Assembly (NCBI GenBank): GCA_030637135.1
Contig: DAOVVO010000017.1
Span: 1 to 15,731, forward strand
Direction of reading: 5' to 3'
DNA length: 15,731 nt
From: Nitrospirota bacterium
GTDB lineage: Bacteria; Nitrospirota; Thermodesulfovibrionia; UBA6902; BMS3Bbin08
The notes under the pieces were generated by a model, which had not been told where the DNA came from, searched no databases, and saw only the letters and a program-made list of their open reading frames with translations. Each line of letters starts with the position of its first letter. Within the stretch, counting starts at the first letter, position 1. The position numbers and the translations under genes are program-made. Shown here piece after piece: positions 6,726-13,987 of the stretch.

Positions 6726-7982
6726 GTGAAATATGACATTAAAGATATCAGATTGGCTGAAAATGGGAAACGAAGAATAGAATGGGCTGCAAAGGACATG
6801 CCCGTTTTAAAGTTGATAAAGGCAAGATTTCAGAGAACAAAACCATTAAAAGGTATCCGGCTTGCAGCATGCCTTCATGTAACAACGGAAACAGCTGTTC
6901 TTATGGAAACACTCAAAGCAGGTGGTGCACATGTTACGCTTTGCGCATCAAATCCTTTAAGCACACAGGATGACGTTTCTGCGTCACTTGCCAAACATCT
7001 CAAAATACCGGTATTTGCTATAAAAGGAGAAGACAACAAGACATACTACAAACATATCAGGTCTGTGCTTGCCTTGAAACCGCATATAACAATGGACGAC
7101 GGGGCAGATCTTGTTAGTACAATACATACAAAGGAAAAAAGTCTGATCAAAAACATAATAGGCGGCACCGAGGAAACAACGACAGGTGTTATAAGGCTCA
7201 GGGCAATGGCAGACAAAGGGGTTTTAAAATACCCCATCATCTCAGTGAATGACGCCTATACAAAATATCTTTTTGATAATCGTTACGGTACAGGCCAAAG
7301 TACTATTGATGGGATTCTCAGGGCTACAAACAGACTCTATGCAGGGAATGTATTTGTGGTTGCCGGTTATGGCTGGTGCGGCAAAGGCGTAGCAATGAGG
7401 GCGAAAGGAATGGGTGCCAATGTTATTGTAACAGAGGTCAATCCCTTAAGAGCATTAGAGGCTACCATGGACGGTTATAGAGTTATGTCAATGAAACAGG
7501 CTGCCGAAGTCGGAGACATATTCGTAACGGTAACGGGAGATATTAATGTGATTGAAAGATCCCATTTTACCCGGATGAAAGATGGAGCAATTATTTGCAA
7601 CTCAGGCCATTTCAATGTTGAGATAGCGCTCAAGGAACTCAAAAAGATGGCGAAAAGGACAAGAAAAATAAGAGAATTTATCCAGGAATTTACCCTGAAA
7701 AATGGGAGGAACATATATGTGCTCGCCGAGGGTCGTCTCGTAAATCTTGCAGCAGCAGAAGGACACCCGTCCGTGGTCATGGATATGAGTTTTGCGAACC
7801 AGGCACTTTCAGCAGAGCATCTCGTCCGCAAGGGGAAATCACTGAACAAGATCGTCTATGGTGTTCCCCAAAAAATTGACAGGGAAATCGCGGCTCTGAA
7901 GCTTTCATCAATGGGGATAAAAGTAGATAAGCTCTCTACTGAGCAGAAAAAATACCTCAGTAGTTGGGAAATGGGAACATAA
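6726..7982 (+). CDS. ahcY: S-adenosylhomocysteinase
   Basis: The enzyme reversibly hydrolyses S-adenosylhomocysteine to adenosine and homocysteine using bound NAD, relieving product inhibition of methyltransferases. Motifs in the 418-residue protein are HVTTETAVL (51-59, substrate site), MDDGADL (123-129), GGTEETTTG (136-144), VNDAYTKYLFDN (164-175, with catalytic Lys170 and Asp174) and the NAD-binding loop GYGWCGKG (204-211). The C-terminal GHPSVVMDMSF is also present. The length matches the shorter archaeal/thermophile-type enzymes, which lack an insertion of about 40 residues found in many proteobacterial and eukaryotic forms. The start is GTG at 6726; AAGGAG (6708-6713) is 12 bases upstream, a slightly long spacing. 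It pairs functionally with metK upstream and faces the hydrolase gene convergently. Confidence 0.97.
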   Translation: MKYDIKDIRLAENGKRRIEWAAKDMPVLKLIKARFQRTKPLKGIRLAACLHVTTETAVLMETLKAGGAHVTLCASNPLSTQDDVSASLAKHLKIPVFAIKGEDNKTYYKHIRSVLALKPHITMDDGADLVSTIHTKEKSLIKNIIGGTEETTTGVIRLRAMADKGVLKYPIISVNDAYTKYLFDNRYGTGQSTIDGILRATNRLYAGNVFVVAGYGWCGKGVAMRAKGMGANVIVTEVNPLRALEATMDGYRVMSMKQAAEVGDIFVTVTGDINVIERSHFTRMKDGAIICNSGHFNVEIALKELKKMAKRTRKIREFIQEFTLKNGRNIYVLAEGRLVNLAAAEGHPSVVMDMSFANQALSAEHLVRKGKSLNKIVYGVPQKIDREIAALKLSSMGIKVDKLSTEQKKYLSSWEMGT

Positions 7983-7983
7983 C

Positions 7984-8098
7984 GGCGCACAAAAACTGAA
8001 TGCGCCACGACTTCTGGACTATGAGAGCTTCCTGCAGCAAATCGATACGACTCGTGCCGAAACTCGATTCCGACGTCGCGTTGACCTAATCCTATGAT
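7984..8098 (+). other. Convergent spacer with hairpin and a G+C-richer coding-like fragment
   Basis: GGCGCA (7984-7989) and TGCGCC (8001-8006) form a 6-bp G+C stem right after the ahcY stop, with no T-run. From about 8000 to 8095 the DNA is visibly richer in G+C than the other spacers. One plus-strand frame reads as a plausible protein piece (RLLDYESFLQQ then RAETRFRRRVDL) that ends at a TGA near 8096. It has no start and no recognisable family. It may be a remnant of a lost gene or chance; I assign no function. Confidence 0.25.
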
Positions 8099-8127
8099 AT
8101 AGATAGTTGATAATCTGAGTAAGGCAT

Positions 8128-9096
8128 TCATACCAAACCGAGCATGTTCATGATACTATCTATTGCCGCTTTATTCCACAAAATAGAGAGATGATTTACA
8201 GGTAAATTATAATGTCTCGATGCCCAGGGCAAAACAGAACTTTTTGCAGAAACAAGTCCATCCCCTTTGCCAGGAGCTATTTCATCAGCAATAAGGAAAT
8301 TCGGAAAAACTTTAAACAGTGAATCAGGAATTGAAAGTAATGGTCCTGGGTATATCTTTTTGCCCTTTTTTCTCCATACATAAATTGTAAAGAGTCTTGG
8401 ACATGTACCTCCGAGTGATACATAACGTACATCTTTTTGATATGAATCTCTTAAATTTTTCAAAAAAGCTTCACCAGGAAGGAGCTCCTGTAAGGCTTTT
8501 CCTTCGAGCAGGTTATACACATTTTTAATAGACTCAGAAATTACAGTATGTGTATTTTCGGGCAAAATACTTTTCAATAAATGAGAGAAAGGTTTAAGAT
8601 ATTTACCTAACGTGGCTATTGAACTGCCTGCGTGAGGGGTTGAAATCGTTATAAGTGCTTTTATAACAGGGTTCTTTCTTTCCATAAATTTCCGTGCTAT
8701 AAGACCTCCCCGGCTGTGACCAACGAGGGCTATCGGTGTCTTCGGGAATAACAATTCTGTCTCCCTTATTATATATGCAAGTTCGTCCACTGCTGTAATG
8801 ATTGGACCTACGGGTCTTTTCTGGCTCCAGCACACAAGATTAAAACCTTCAACCTCTAAACTTTTCCATACATGTCTTATATCTTCAGGATATTCGCCTA
8901 AGGTAATCTTTGTGCCTTTCAGAGACACACGTGGTTTAGGTTTCGTTGTCGCAAATACTTTTAAAGGAATATTTTTTGCAAAGATTTTTGTAGAGAGGGG
9001 ATTAAGCCAAATGTTTTTGTCCATGCCAAGGCCATGAATAAGAATTACAGCAGGTTTAGTTTTCTTGCCCTTATGAATATGTATATCGAGTGCCAT
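8128..9096 (-). CDS. Alpha/beta-hydrolase, lipase/esterase type
   Basis: The 322-residue cytoplasmic-looking protein (no signal peptide) has the alpha/beta-hydrolase layout: strand then HG oxyanion region (VILIHGLG, 17-24), nucleophile elbow GHSRGG (126-131, Ser128), a STPHAGS segment (152-158) typical of triacylglycerol-lipase/PGAP1-like enzymes, the acid candidate Asp279 in GKGDGLVS, and His302 in NHLSILW. The family hydrolyses esters, often lipids, but the substrate cannot be read from sequence. It stands alone, convergent with ahcY and 222 bases after the deaminase gene. No Shine-Dalgarno sequence precedes the ATG; a TATAAT (9113-9108) lies 11 bases upstream, implying a leader of only a few bases. 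Confidence 0.85.
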   Translation of the reverse strand: MALDIHIHKGKKTKPAVILIHGLGMDKNIWLNPLSTKIFAKNIPLKVFATTKPKPRVSLKGTKITLGEYPEDIRHVWKSLEVEGFNLVCWSQKRPVGPIITAVDELAYIIRETELLFPKTPIALVGHSRGGLIARKFMERKNPVIKALITISTPHAGSSIATLGKYLKPFSHLLKSILPENTHTVISESIKNVYNLLEGKALQELLPGEAFLKNLRDSYQKDVRYVSLGGTCPRLFTIYVWRKKGKKIYPGPLLSIPDSLFKVFPNFLIADEIAPGKGDGLVSAKSSVLPWASRHYNLPVNHLSILWNKAAIDSIMNMLGLV

Positions 9097-9152
9097 GATA
9101 CGATGAAATTATAATAAAAAAATCTCAATTCCTACATGTCCAAACATTATTG

Positions 9153-9186
9153 CAGTACGTCAGTGCGATCCACTTTCAACGTACTG
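9153..9186. other. Stem-loop between deaminase and hydrolase genes
   Basis: CAGTACGT (9153-9160) and ACGTACTG (9179-9186) are perfect 8-base inverted copies. Inside the 18-base loop a further AGTG/CACT pair can form. It lies 133 bases past the deaminase stop and 57 bases before the hydrolase ATG. No T-run follows on the minus strand. It is either an RNA stem-loop or a small DNA palindrome; its role is unknown. Confidence 0.35.
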
Positions 9187-9318
9187 GGTTTTGATAATTG
9201 ATTGAACGTGTTGAATATGAAATGGTTATGTGTGATCGGGGGATAAACATTATTTCGGCACTTCACCTCTGGGTTTTTGGACTAGATGTGATACACGAAC
9301 TGTTTGGAGACGTTCGAT

Positions 9319-9753
9319 TTAAAAACCATCAGATTTTACAATACTTCCGTTATTTTTTAAATAAACAATTGTTTTAATTTGTGCATTTCTCATCATACGG
9401 TTACACAGTTTACACGGTGTCCCGTCTGCAACATTTCCATTTTCTTCAAATCCTGCGATATAGATTACCGCGTCTTTCATCCTCTCAGGGCTGCCATTTA
9501 TGATTGCATTCTGTTCAGCATGAACAGCCTCGCAGAGCTCGTACCGTTCACCTGACGGGATGTTAAGCTCCTTTCTTTTGCATCTCTGCAGGTCAATGCA
9601 GTTTTCCACACCCCGGGGTGCACCGTTATAGCCGGTACTAATGATAACGTTATCTTTGACGATTACAGCCCCGTACTTCCTCCGCATGCAGGTTGATCTT
9701 GACGAGATAACCTTTGCAACCTCAATAAAATATTTATCCCAATCCGGACGCAT
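9319..9753 (-). CDS. dCMP deaminase-family protein (ComEB-like)
   Basis: This zinc-dependent cytidine/deoxycytidylate deaminase-fold enzyme is most likely a dCMP deaminase, supplying dUMP for thymidylate synthesis. The 144-residue protein shows YGAVIVKDNVIISTGYNGAP (27-46), the zinc/catalytic motif HAE (78-80, His78 and Glu80) and the second zinc motif PCKLC (C114, C117). NCIDLQRCKR (51-60) is the additional cysteine-containing loop seen in this subfamily. Length is typical of bacterial dCMP deaminases. The substrate call is by family resemblance; other deaminases of this fold (for example ComE operon protein 2) are the same family. It stands alone between two spacers of over 200 bases. No Shine-Dalgarno sequence is visible; a weak -10-like TAGTAT (9765-9760) is 6 bases before the ATG. 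Confidence 0.9.
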   Translation of the reverse strand: MRPDWDKYFIEVAKVISSRSTCMRRKYGAVIVKDNVIISTGYNGAPRGVENCIDLQRCKRKELNIPSGERYELCEAVHAEQNAIINGSPERMKDAVIYIAGFEENGNVADGTPCKLCNRMMRNAQIKTIVYLKNNGSIVKSDGF

Positions 9754-9764
9754 AGTTGAATACT

Positions 9765-9895
9765 AAATCTCACAACCCAAATTACACGCACCACATAACA
9801 ACTAAATCACACATCACCACATCCCAATTCCTCTACGAGCCATAGGCCAAGCGTTTATAATTTCGTTATTGGAATCTGGAATTTATGTGAGATTT
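9765..9895. repeat. Spacer segment bounded by 10-base inverted repeats
   Basis: AAATCTCACA (9765-9774) and TGTGAGATTT (9886-9895) are perfect inverted copies bracketing 111 bases in the spacer between the deaminase and cysE-cysS genes. The interior is A/C-rich near the left arm and holds no ORF. It could be a degenerate miniature element or a long-range foldback. I see no target-site duplication. Confidence 0.3.
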
Positions 9896-9964
9896 GTAAA
9901 GGTCATATTGTAATTTTGGATTTCAATTGATATTTGAACTTTGACATTTGGATTTATATTGCCA

Positions 9965-12088
9965 TCATCCAGGCCTTACTTTCCATGTTGTCCCGTCTTT
10001 AGTGTCCTCAAGAATAATCCCTTTTTCATCAAGCTCTTTTCGTATTTCATCTGCCAGATTCCAGTCTTTCCTCTGCCGTGCTTCTTTTCTTTCAGATATT
10101 TTATGGAGTATATTTTGTTCAGAAAGCCCGATATTCTTCACTTTCATCAGGACCTTATACCACTCCTCCGGTGTCCTCTGAAAAATATTAAGAACCCCCC
10201 CAAGATGTGAAAGAGTATCTTTTGTTCGTATTGCAAGTTCTTGTGCTTTCTGTCCCGAAGGTCTGGCATCAAGGAATCTGTTGACCTCTCGTATAAGCTC
10301 AAAAATATGCCCCAGCGCAAGAGCGGTATTGAAATCATCATTCATTGCATCTTCAAACCTTCCCTTTGAAGAAGAGAGGAGGTTATCAAAGTCATTCACT
10401 GCAGCAGTATCTCCTGTACTTCGGGCTGTCTGGATGAAGTCATTAATCCTTACAATTGTTGAATAATATCTATCAATTGATATTTCTGCCTCATTTAACT
10501 GTGCATCGGAAAACTCTATGGGACTTCTGTAATGCGTTGAAACAAGAAAATACCGCACAACTTCAGGGTCGTATTTCGCTAAAATCTCCCTCACAGTAAA
10601 AAAATTACCGAGAGATTTAGACATCTTTTCTTTATCAACAGTTATAAAACCATTATGCATCCAGTATTTTACAAAGGATTTGCCCGTGAGGGCTTCACTC
10701 TGTGCTACCTCGTTTTCATGATGCGGAAAAATGAGGTCAGCCCCCCCTCCATGGATATCAAAACTTTTATCAAGGTATTTCATTGACATGGCGCTGCACT
10801 CTATATGCCAGCCCGGTCTTCCAGAACCCCACGGTGTTTCCCATGAAGGCTCACCTTCCCTGGAAGCCTTCCAGAGGGCAAAATCAAGTGGATTCTTTTT
10901 TCTCTCATCTATATCCACCCTCGCTCCAGCCATCATTTCCTCGAGATTCCTGTTTGAAAGCTTACCGTAGTCAGGAAACGTGTTGACCGCAAAAAATACG
11001 TTGCCATCAACCTCATATGCGTACCCTTTATCAATGAGCTTTTTTATAATCTCTATCATCTCGTTTATATGTTCTGTTGCTTTTGGCTCACTATCCACCC
11101 TGCTCACGCCAAGCCTTTCCATATCTTCGTAATATTCCTCTGTGTATCTTTTTGCAATTTCAGCAGTAGACACATTTTCCTGTGCTGCTTTTGCAATTAT
11201 TTTGTCGTCTACATCGGTAATATTCCTCACGTGATTTACCTTAAACCCCCTGTATCTGAGATACTGTTTTATAACATCAAAAACAATGGCACTTCGTGCG
11301 TGCCCAAGGTGACTGACGTCATATGCTGTTATACCACATACATACATACTGACCTTTCCCGGGACAATGGGACTGAATTCTTCTTTCTTTCTGGTCAAGG
11401 TGTTATAAATCCTCATTGTGCCGCCTCTTTCTTCATGTTTTTCGATCGCATTAATCCTCTTTGCAAATTCATGCATACGAGACTCTACATCTTCAAGTCT
11501 TTCCGCAATTGGGTCAGGAAAATAATCTGTAACCTCTATCAAACCTTCTTCCGTGGTCATTCTGATGATCTTTTTCTTGGTTATCCTGCCGGGCACGCCA
11601 ACAACTGTAGAATTGTCAGGGATTGGCTTTAATACAACAGAATTAGCACCAATCTTAACATTGTTCCCGATAGTTATCGGCCCCAGTATTTTTGTGCCGG
11701 TCCCCACGACAACATTATCACCCAGCGTTGGATGTCTCTTCCCTTTTTCTTTACCGGTACCTCCAAGCGTGACACCTTGATACAGTGTGACGCTCTTGCC
11801 TATCTCTGCTGTTTCACCGATAACAACACCCATACCATGGTCTATAAAAAGACCAGGACCAATTTTTGCAGCAGGGTGCACTTCTATCCCCGTCAGAAAT
11901 CTCCCAACGTGTGATAAGAGACGAGGTATTATAGGGATTCTCATGTTCCAGAGTACATGATTAATCCTGTGTAAAAAAATAGCATGAAACCCGGGATATG
12001 CAAGGATAATTTCAAGCCCATTCCGTGCAGCAGGGTCTCTCTCAAACACAGCACGAAAGTCCTGTTTTATATCACGCCAGAATCCCAT
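9965..12088 (-). CDS. cysE-cysS: Fused serine O-acetyltransferase / cysteinyl-tRNA synthetase
   Basis: One 707-residue frame carries two complete enzymes. Residues 1-224 are CysE, which acetylates serine for cysteine synthesis: ERDPAAR (16-22), left-handed hexapeptide repeats, HGMGVVIGETAEIG (84-97), GKRHPTLGD (116-124, His119), VGVPGR (163-168) and the usual short C-terminal helix. Residues 225-707 are CysS, which charges tRNA-Cys: YVCGIT (zinc Cys251), HLGH (260-263, the HIGH motif), GWHIECS (Cys431), FPHHENE (455-461, zinc His/Glu), KMSKS (488-492) and the C-terminal helical anticodon domain. Both halves are full length and join with almost no linker. An ATG with Shine-Dalgarno lies exactly at the junction (11416), so free CysS may also be made. 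Separate, often adjacent cysE and cysS genes are the usual state. It follows trmB by 27 bases. No Shine-Dalgarno sequence precedes 12088; CysE-like sequence begins at once, supporting this start. Confidence 0.95.
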   Translation of the reverse strand: MGFWRDIKQDFRAVFERDPAARNGLEIILAYPGFHAIFLHRINHVLWNMRIPIIPRLLSHVGRFLTGIEVHPAAKIGPGLFIDHGMGVVIGETAEIGKSVTLYQGVTLGGTGKEKGKRHPTLGDNVVVGTGTKILGPITIGNNVKIGANSVVLKPIPDNSTVVGVPGRITKKKIIRMTTEEGLIEVTDYFPDPIAERLEDVESRMHEFAKRINAIEKHEERGGTMRIYNTLTRKKEEFSPIVPGKVSMYVCGITAYDVSHLGHARSAIVFDVIKQYLRYRGFKVNHVRNITDVDDKIIAKAAQENVSTAEIAKRYTEEYYEDMERLGVSRVDSEPKATEHINEMIEIIKKLIDKGYAYEVDGNVFFAVNTFPDYGKLSNRNLEEMMAGARVDIDERKKNPLDFALWKASREGEPSWETPWGSGRPGWHIECSAMSMKYLDKSFDIHGGGADLIFPHHENEVAQSEALTGKSFVKYWMHNGFITVDKEKMSKSLGNFFTVREILAKYDPEVVRYFLVSTHYRSPIEFSDAQLNEAEISIDRYYSTIVRINDFIQTARSTGDTAAVNDFDNLLSSSKGRFEDAMNDDFNTALALGHIFELIREVNRFLDARPSGQKAQELAIRTKDTLSHLGGVLNIFQRTPEEWYKVLMKVKNIGLSEQNILHKISERKEARQRKDWNLADEIRKELDEKGIILEDTKDGTTWKVRPG
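11414..11428 (-). promoter_or_regulatory. Internal ribosome binding site and ATG for CysS
   Basis: On the minus strand AGAGG (11428-11424) is followed by 7 bases and ATG (11416-11414), which encodes Met225 of the fusion and is the expected first residue of an ordinary CysS (MRIYNTLTRKKEEF). Spacing is ideal for initiation. It looks like a retained start from when the genes were separate and may still produce free CysS. Confidence 0.5.
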
Positions 12089-12095
12089 AGGAGGT

Positions 12096-12101
12096 ATTAT
12101 A
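12096..12101 (-). promoter_or_regulatory. Candidate -10 box for cysE-cysS, leaderless spacing
   Basis: The minus strand reads a perfect TATAAT (12101-12096), then ACCTCCT, then ATG at 12088. Seven bases from -10 to the A of ATG would put the transcription start on the initiation codon. No purine-rich Shine-Dalgarno sequence is present; the strand carries its complement, CCTCCT. No good -35 is visible, and the preceding gene ends only 27 bases upstream, so read-through from trmB is the alternative. Confidence 0.35.
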
Positions 12102-12115
12102 CTATAAATAATTAG

Positions 12116-12919
12116 TCAGGATATCTCTTCATCCTTATAAACATGGCGGAGGTTTTCATACCTTAAGCCAAACTTTTTCCGAAGCAAAGGATCAAAACGC
12201 TCCACTATCTTCATGACATATATATCATGTTTTATGTAATCCTCTGCCATAAGAACAAAGCTTTCGTTCATACTCCAGATTGCTTCGGTTTCATTATCCT
12301 TAATCTTGCCCGCAAGAACCTCTTTTGAATCAGCAACAAGGGTAAATCCCCTGGCTCCTCTCTGGAAAAAGATTGTATCTTCTACAGGGTGTCTATAAAT
12401 CTGTCCAAATTTTATGTTTGTTGCTCCGTAGTGCACAATTGCAATTTTTACACCGCGGCCTTCTGCATTGCTGACGGATTTTGACAACACTGTAATTTCC
12501 GCCGGCCATATGGACAAAAGAATTGTCTGCTGGCTGGTATCAAGCATTCTTTTTGCTTTCAGAATTAAGTTTTCATAATCTTTAATGTGCCATGTATAAG
12601 TGGTATCTAATCCCGATTTAAAACTCTTTAATTCTCTTTTAACGGCTTGAAGACTGTCCTCTACTGCTGCTCTGAAATTCTCGACAAATTCATCGGGTGA
12701 AATAGGAATATACATTCTGGACCGCTCACCATGAATAGACTGAACCATGTGCCTTGTCTCAAGTTTTTTTATAACCTCGTAGACCTTTGAACTTGGAACC
12801 CCTGATATTTTCGCTATTTCGTAAGCAGTTAAAGGGTTTTCTTTTAAAAGGGCTGTATATGCCTTTGCTTCATACTCTGACAATCCAAGTTGCGTGAGCT
12901 TTGAAATGGCAGGTTTCAT
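12116..12919 (-). CDS. TrmB-family transcriptional regulator
   Basis: This protein has an N-terminal winged helix-turn-helix of the TrmB type, about residues 5-75 (LGLSEYEAKAYTALL, then AYEIAKISGVPSSKVYEVIK). A predicted amphipathic coiled segment follows, then a C-terminal phospholipase-D-like sensor fold (about 105-260) of the kind seen in TrmB regulators; no HKD catalytic motifs are visible. TrmB proteins were first known as archaeal sugar regulators but occur in many bacteria. The ligand cannot be inferred here. I choose ATG at 12919 (267 residues) because the helix-turn-helix follows at the usual distance; a TTG at 12946 in the same frame would add nine residues encoded by the palindrome. 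That palindrome lies immediately upstream and suggests autoregulation. The cysE-cysS gene follows by 27 bases and is a plausible co-transcribed target. No Shine-Dalgarno sequence is visible. Confidence 0.9.
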   Translation of the reverse strand: MKPAISKLTQLGLSEYEAKAYTALLKENPLTAYEIAKISGVPSSKVYEVIKKLETRHMVQSIHGERSRMYIPISPDEFVENFRAAVEDSLQAVKRELKSFKSGLDTTYTWHIKDYENLILKAKRMLDTSQQTILLSIWPAEITVLSKSVSNAEGRGVKIAIVHYGATNIKFGQIYRHPVEDTIFFQRGARGFTLVADSKEVLAGKIKDNETEAIWSMNESFVLMAEDYIKHDIYVMKIVERFDPLLRKKFGLRYENLRHVYKDEEIS

Positions 12920-12956
12920 ACATTTATTAACTACCAAAGTAGTCAATAAATGTCAA
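12920..12956 (-). promoter_or_regulatory. 34-base palindrome overlapping the trmB promoter: candidate operator
   Basis: On the plus strand the left arm is ACATTTATTAACTAC (12920-12934), the centre CAAA, and the right arm GTAGTCAATAAATGT (12939-12953). The arms match at 14 of 15 positions. The palindrome abuts the ATG at 12919. On the minus strand TTGACA (12956-12951) is a perfect -35, and GTTAAT (12931-12926) is a fair -10 at 19-base spacing. A bound dimer would cover the promoter completely. The regulator encoded immediately downstream is the obvious candidate ligand protein (inference). Confidence 0.7.
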
Positions 12957-13039
12957 GTTAAAATAACCACTCCTTAAATAAATGATTTCTCATAAACTCA
13001 TCAGGGTTAGTCCTGAATTTCTGCCGGAGTACTCATGGG

Positions 13040-13942
13040 CTATTTTATAATGACCTCAAGCAGTGCCTTTTGTGTATGGAGTCGGTTTTCAGCTTGGTCT
13101 AAAACAACACTACAGGCGGAATCAATGATTTCATCAGTGATTTCCTCACCTCTGTGAGCAGGGAGGCAGTGCATAATAATTGCGTCAGTCTTTGCATGAG
13201 AAAGAAGTTTTTTATTTAACTGATACGACTTGAATGCCTTTTTCTTTTTCTCCGCTCCCTCGTCCTGACCCATGCTTATCCAGACATCAGTATATACAAC
13301 ATCTGCTCCTTTCATAGCTTTTACAGGGTCAGCTACAATAGTAACGTTAGCCCCTCCTGAAAGGGCATTTTTGTAAACGTTATCGTCGGCTTCATATCCT
13401 CTGGGACACGCGAGAACAAGGTTTATTCCTGTTAGCACTGCCGCTTCAATAAGAGAATTAGCAACGTTATTGCCATCACCTACATAAACAATATGAATGT
13501 CTTTTAATCGGCCTTTTTTTTCTTTTATTGTCATGAGGTCTGCAAGCGCCTGACACGGGTGATGTAAATCTGTAAGACCATTGATTACCGGAATGGTTGC
13601 ATTATGAGCAAAGCTTTCAAGCTTCTCGTGAGCAAAAGTCCTCATGACAAAACCGTGTAAATATCGTGAAAGTACCCGTGCGGTATCTTCAATGGTTTCT
13701 CCTCTCCCGAGCTGCAACTCATTTGGATTAATATAAATCGCATGCGCACCAAGCTCATAAATGCCGGTTTGAAAAGAAATCCTTGTTCGTGTTGATGCTT
13801 TCTCAAAGTAAATCCCGATACTTTTCCCTAAAAGAGGACAGGCAGGAGCAGCTTTACCGGCTTTGTATTCAAATGCCCTGTCGATAATATCGTTGAGTTC
13901 CTGTGCTGTTAAATCCAGTAAGGTAAGAAAGTCTTTCCTCAT
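13040..13942 (-). CDS. argF: Ornithine carbamoyltransferase
   Basis: The enzyme converts ornithine and carbamoyl phosphate to citrulline in arginine biosynthesis; it is cytoplasmic, usually a trimer. The 300-residue length is typical. Carbamoyl-phosphate motif STRTR is at 50-54 (preceded by FEKA where FEKP is commoner), HPCQ at 128-131, the ornithine-side DVWISMGQ at 219-226, and HCLPAHRGEEI at 258-268 with the active-site Cys259. These favour ornithine over aspartate or putrescine as acceptor. AAAGGA (13954-13949) lies 6 bases before the ATG. The gene follows argD by 45 bases on the same strand, so they form an arginine operon. trmB begins 120 bases downstream; no clear terminator is visible between them. 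Confidence 0.97.
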   Translation of the reverse strand: MRKDFLTLLDLTAQELNDIIDRAFEYKAGKAAPACPLLGKSIGIYFEKASTRTRISFQTGIYELGAHAIYINPNELQLGRGETIEDTARVLSRYLHGFVMRTFAHEKLESFAHNATIPVINGLTDLHHPCQALADLMTIKEKKGRLKDIHIVYVGDGNNVANSLIEAAVLTGINLVLACPRGYEADDNVYKNALSGGANVTIVADPVKAMKGADVVYTDVWISMGQDEGAEKKKKAFKSYQLNKKLLSHAKTDAIIMHCLPAHRGEEITDEIIDSACSVVLDQAENRLHTQKALLEVIIK

Positions 13943-13987
13943 ACATATTCCTTTACTTTCTATTTAAGGTTTTGGATATTTTCTGTT

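Noticed and set aside
7856..8131. 91-codon minus-strand frame spanning the ahcY 3' end
   Set aside because: Much of it is antisense to ahcY; no family match. Only the spacer part was noted, as a weak coding-like fragment on the other strand.
11069..11632. 187-codon plus-strand frame
   Set aside because: It lies wholly antisense to conserved cysE-cysS coding sequence, is cysteine/phenylalanine-rich and has no family resemblance.
9965..12088. Treating cysE and cysS as two genes joined by a sequencing error
   Set aside because: The frame is continuous with no stop and both halves are full length with their normal ends. An error is possible but not indicated, so I kept the fusion and listed the test.
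12116..12946. Longer TrmB frame beginning at TTG 12946
   Set aside because: The extra nine residues are encoded inside the palindrome, and the TTG has no Shine-Dalgarno sequence; the ATG at 12919 fits the family N-terminus.
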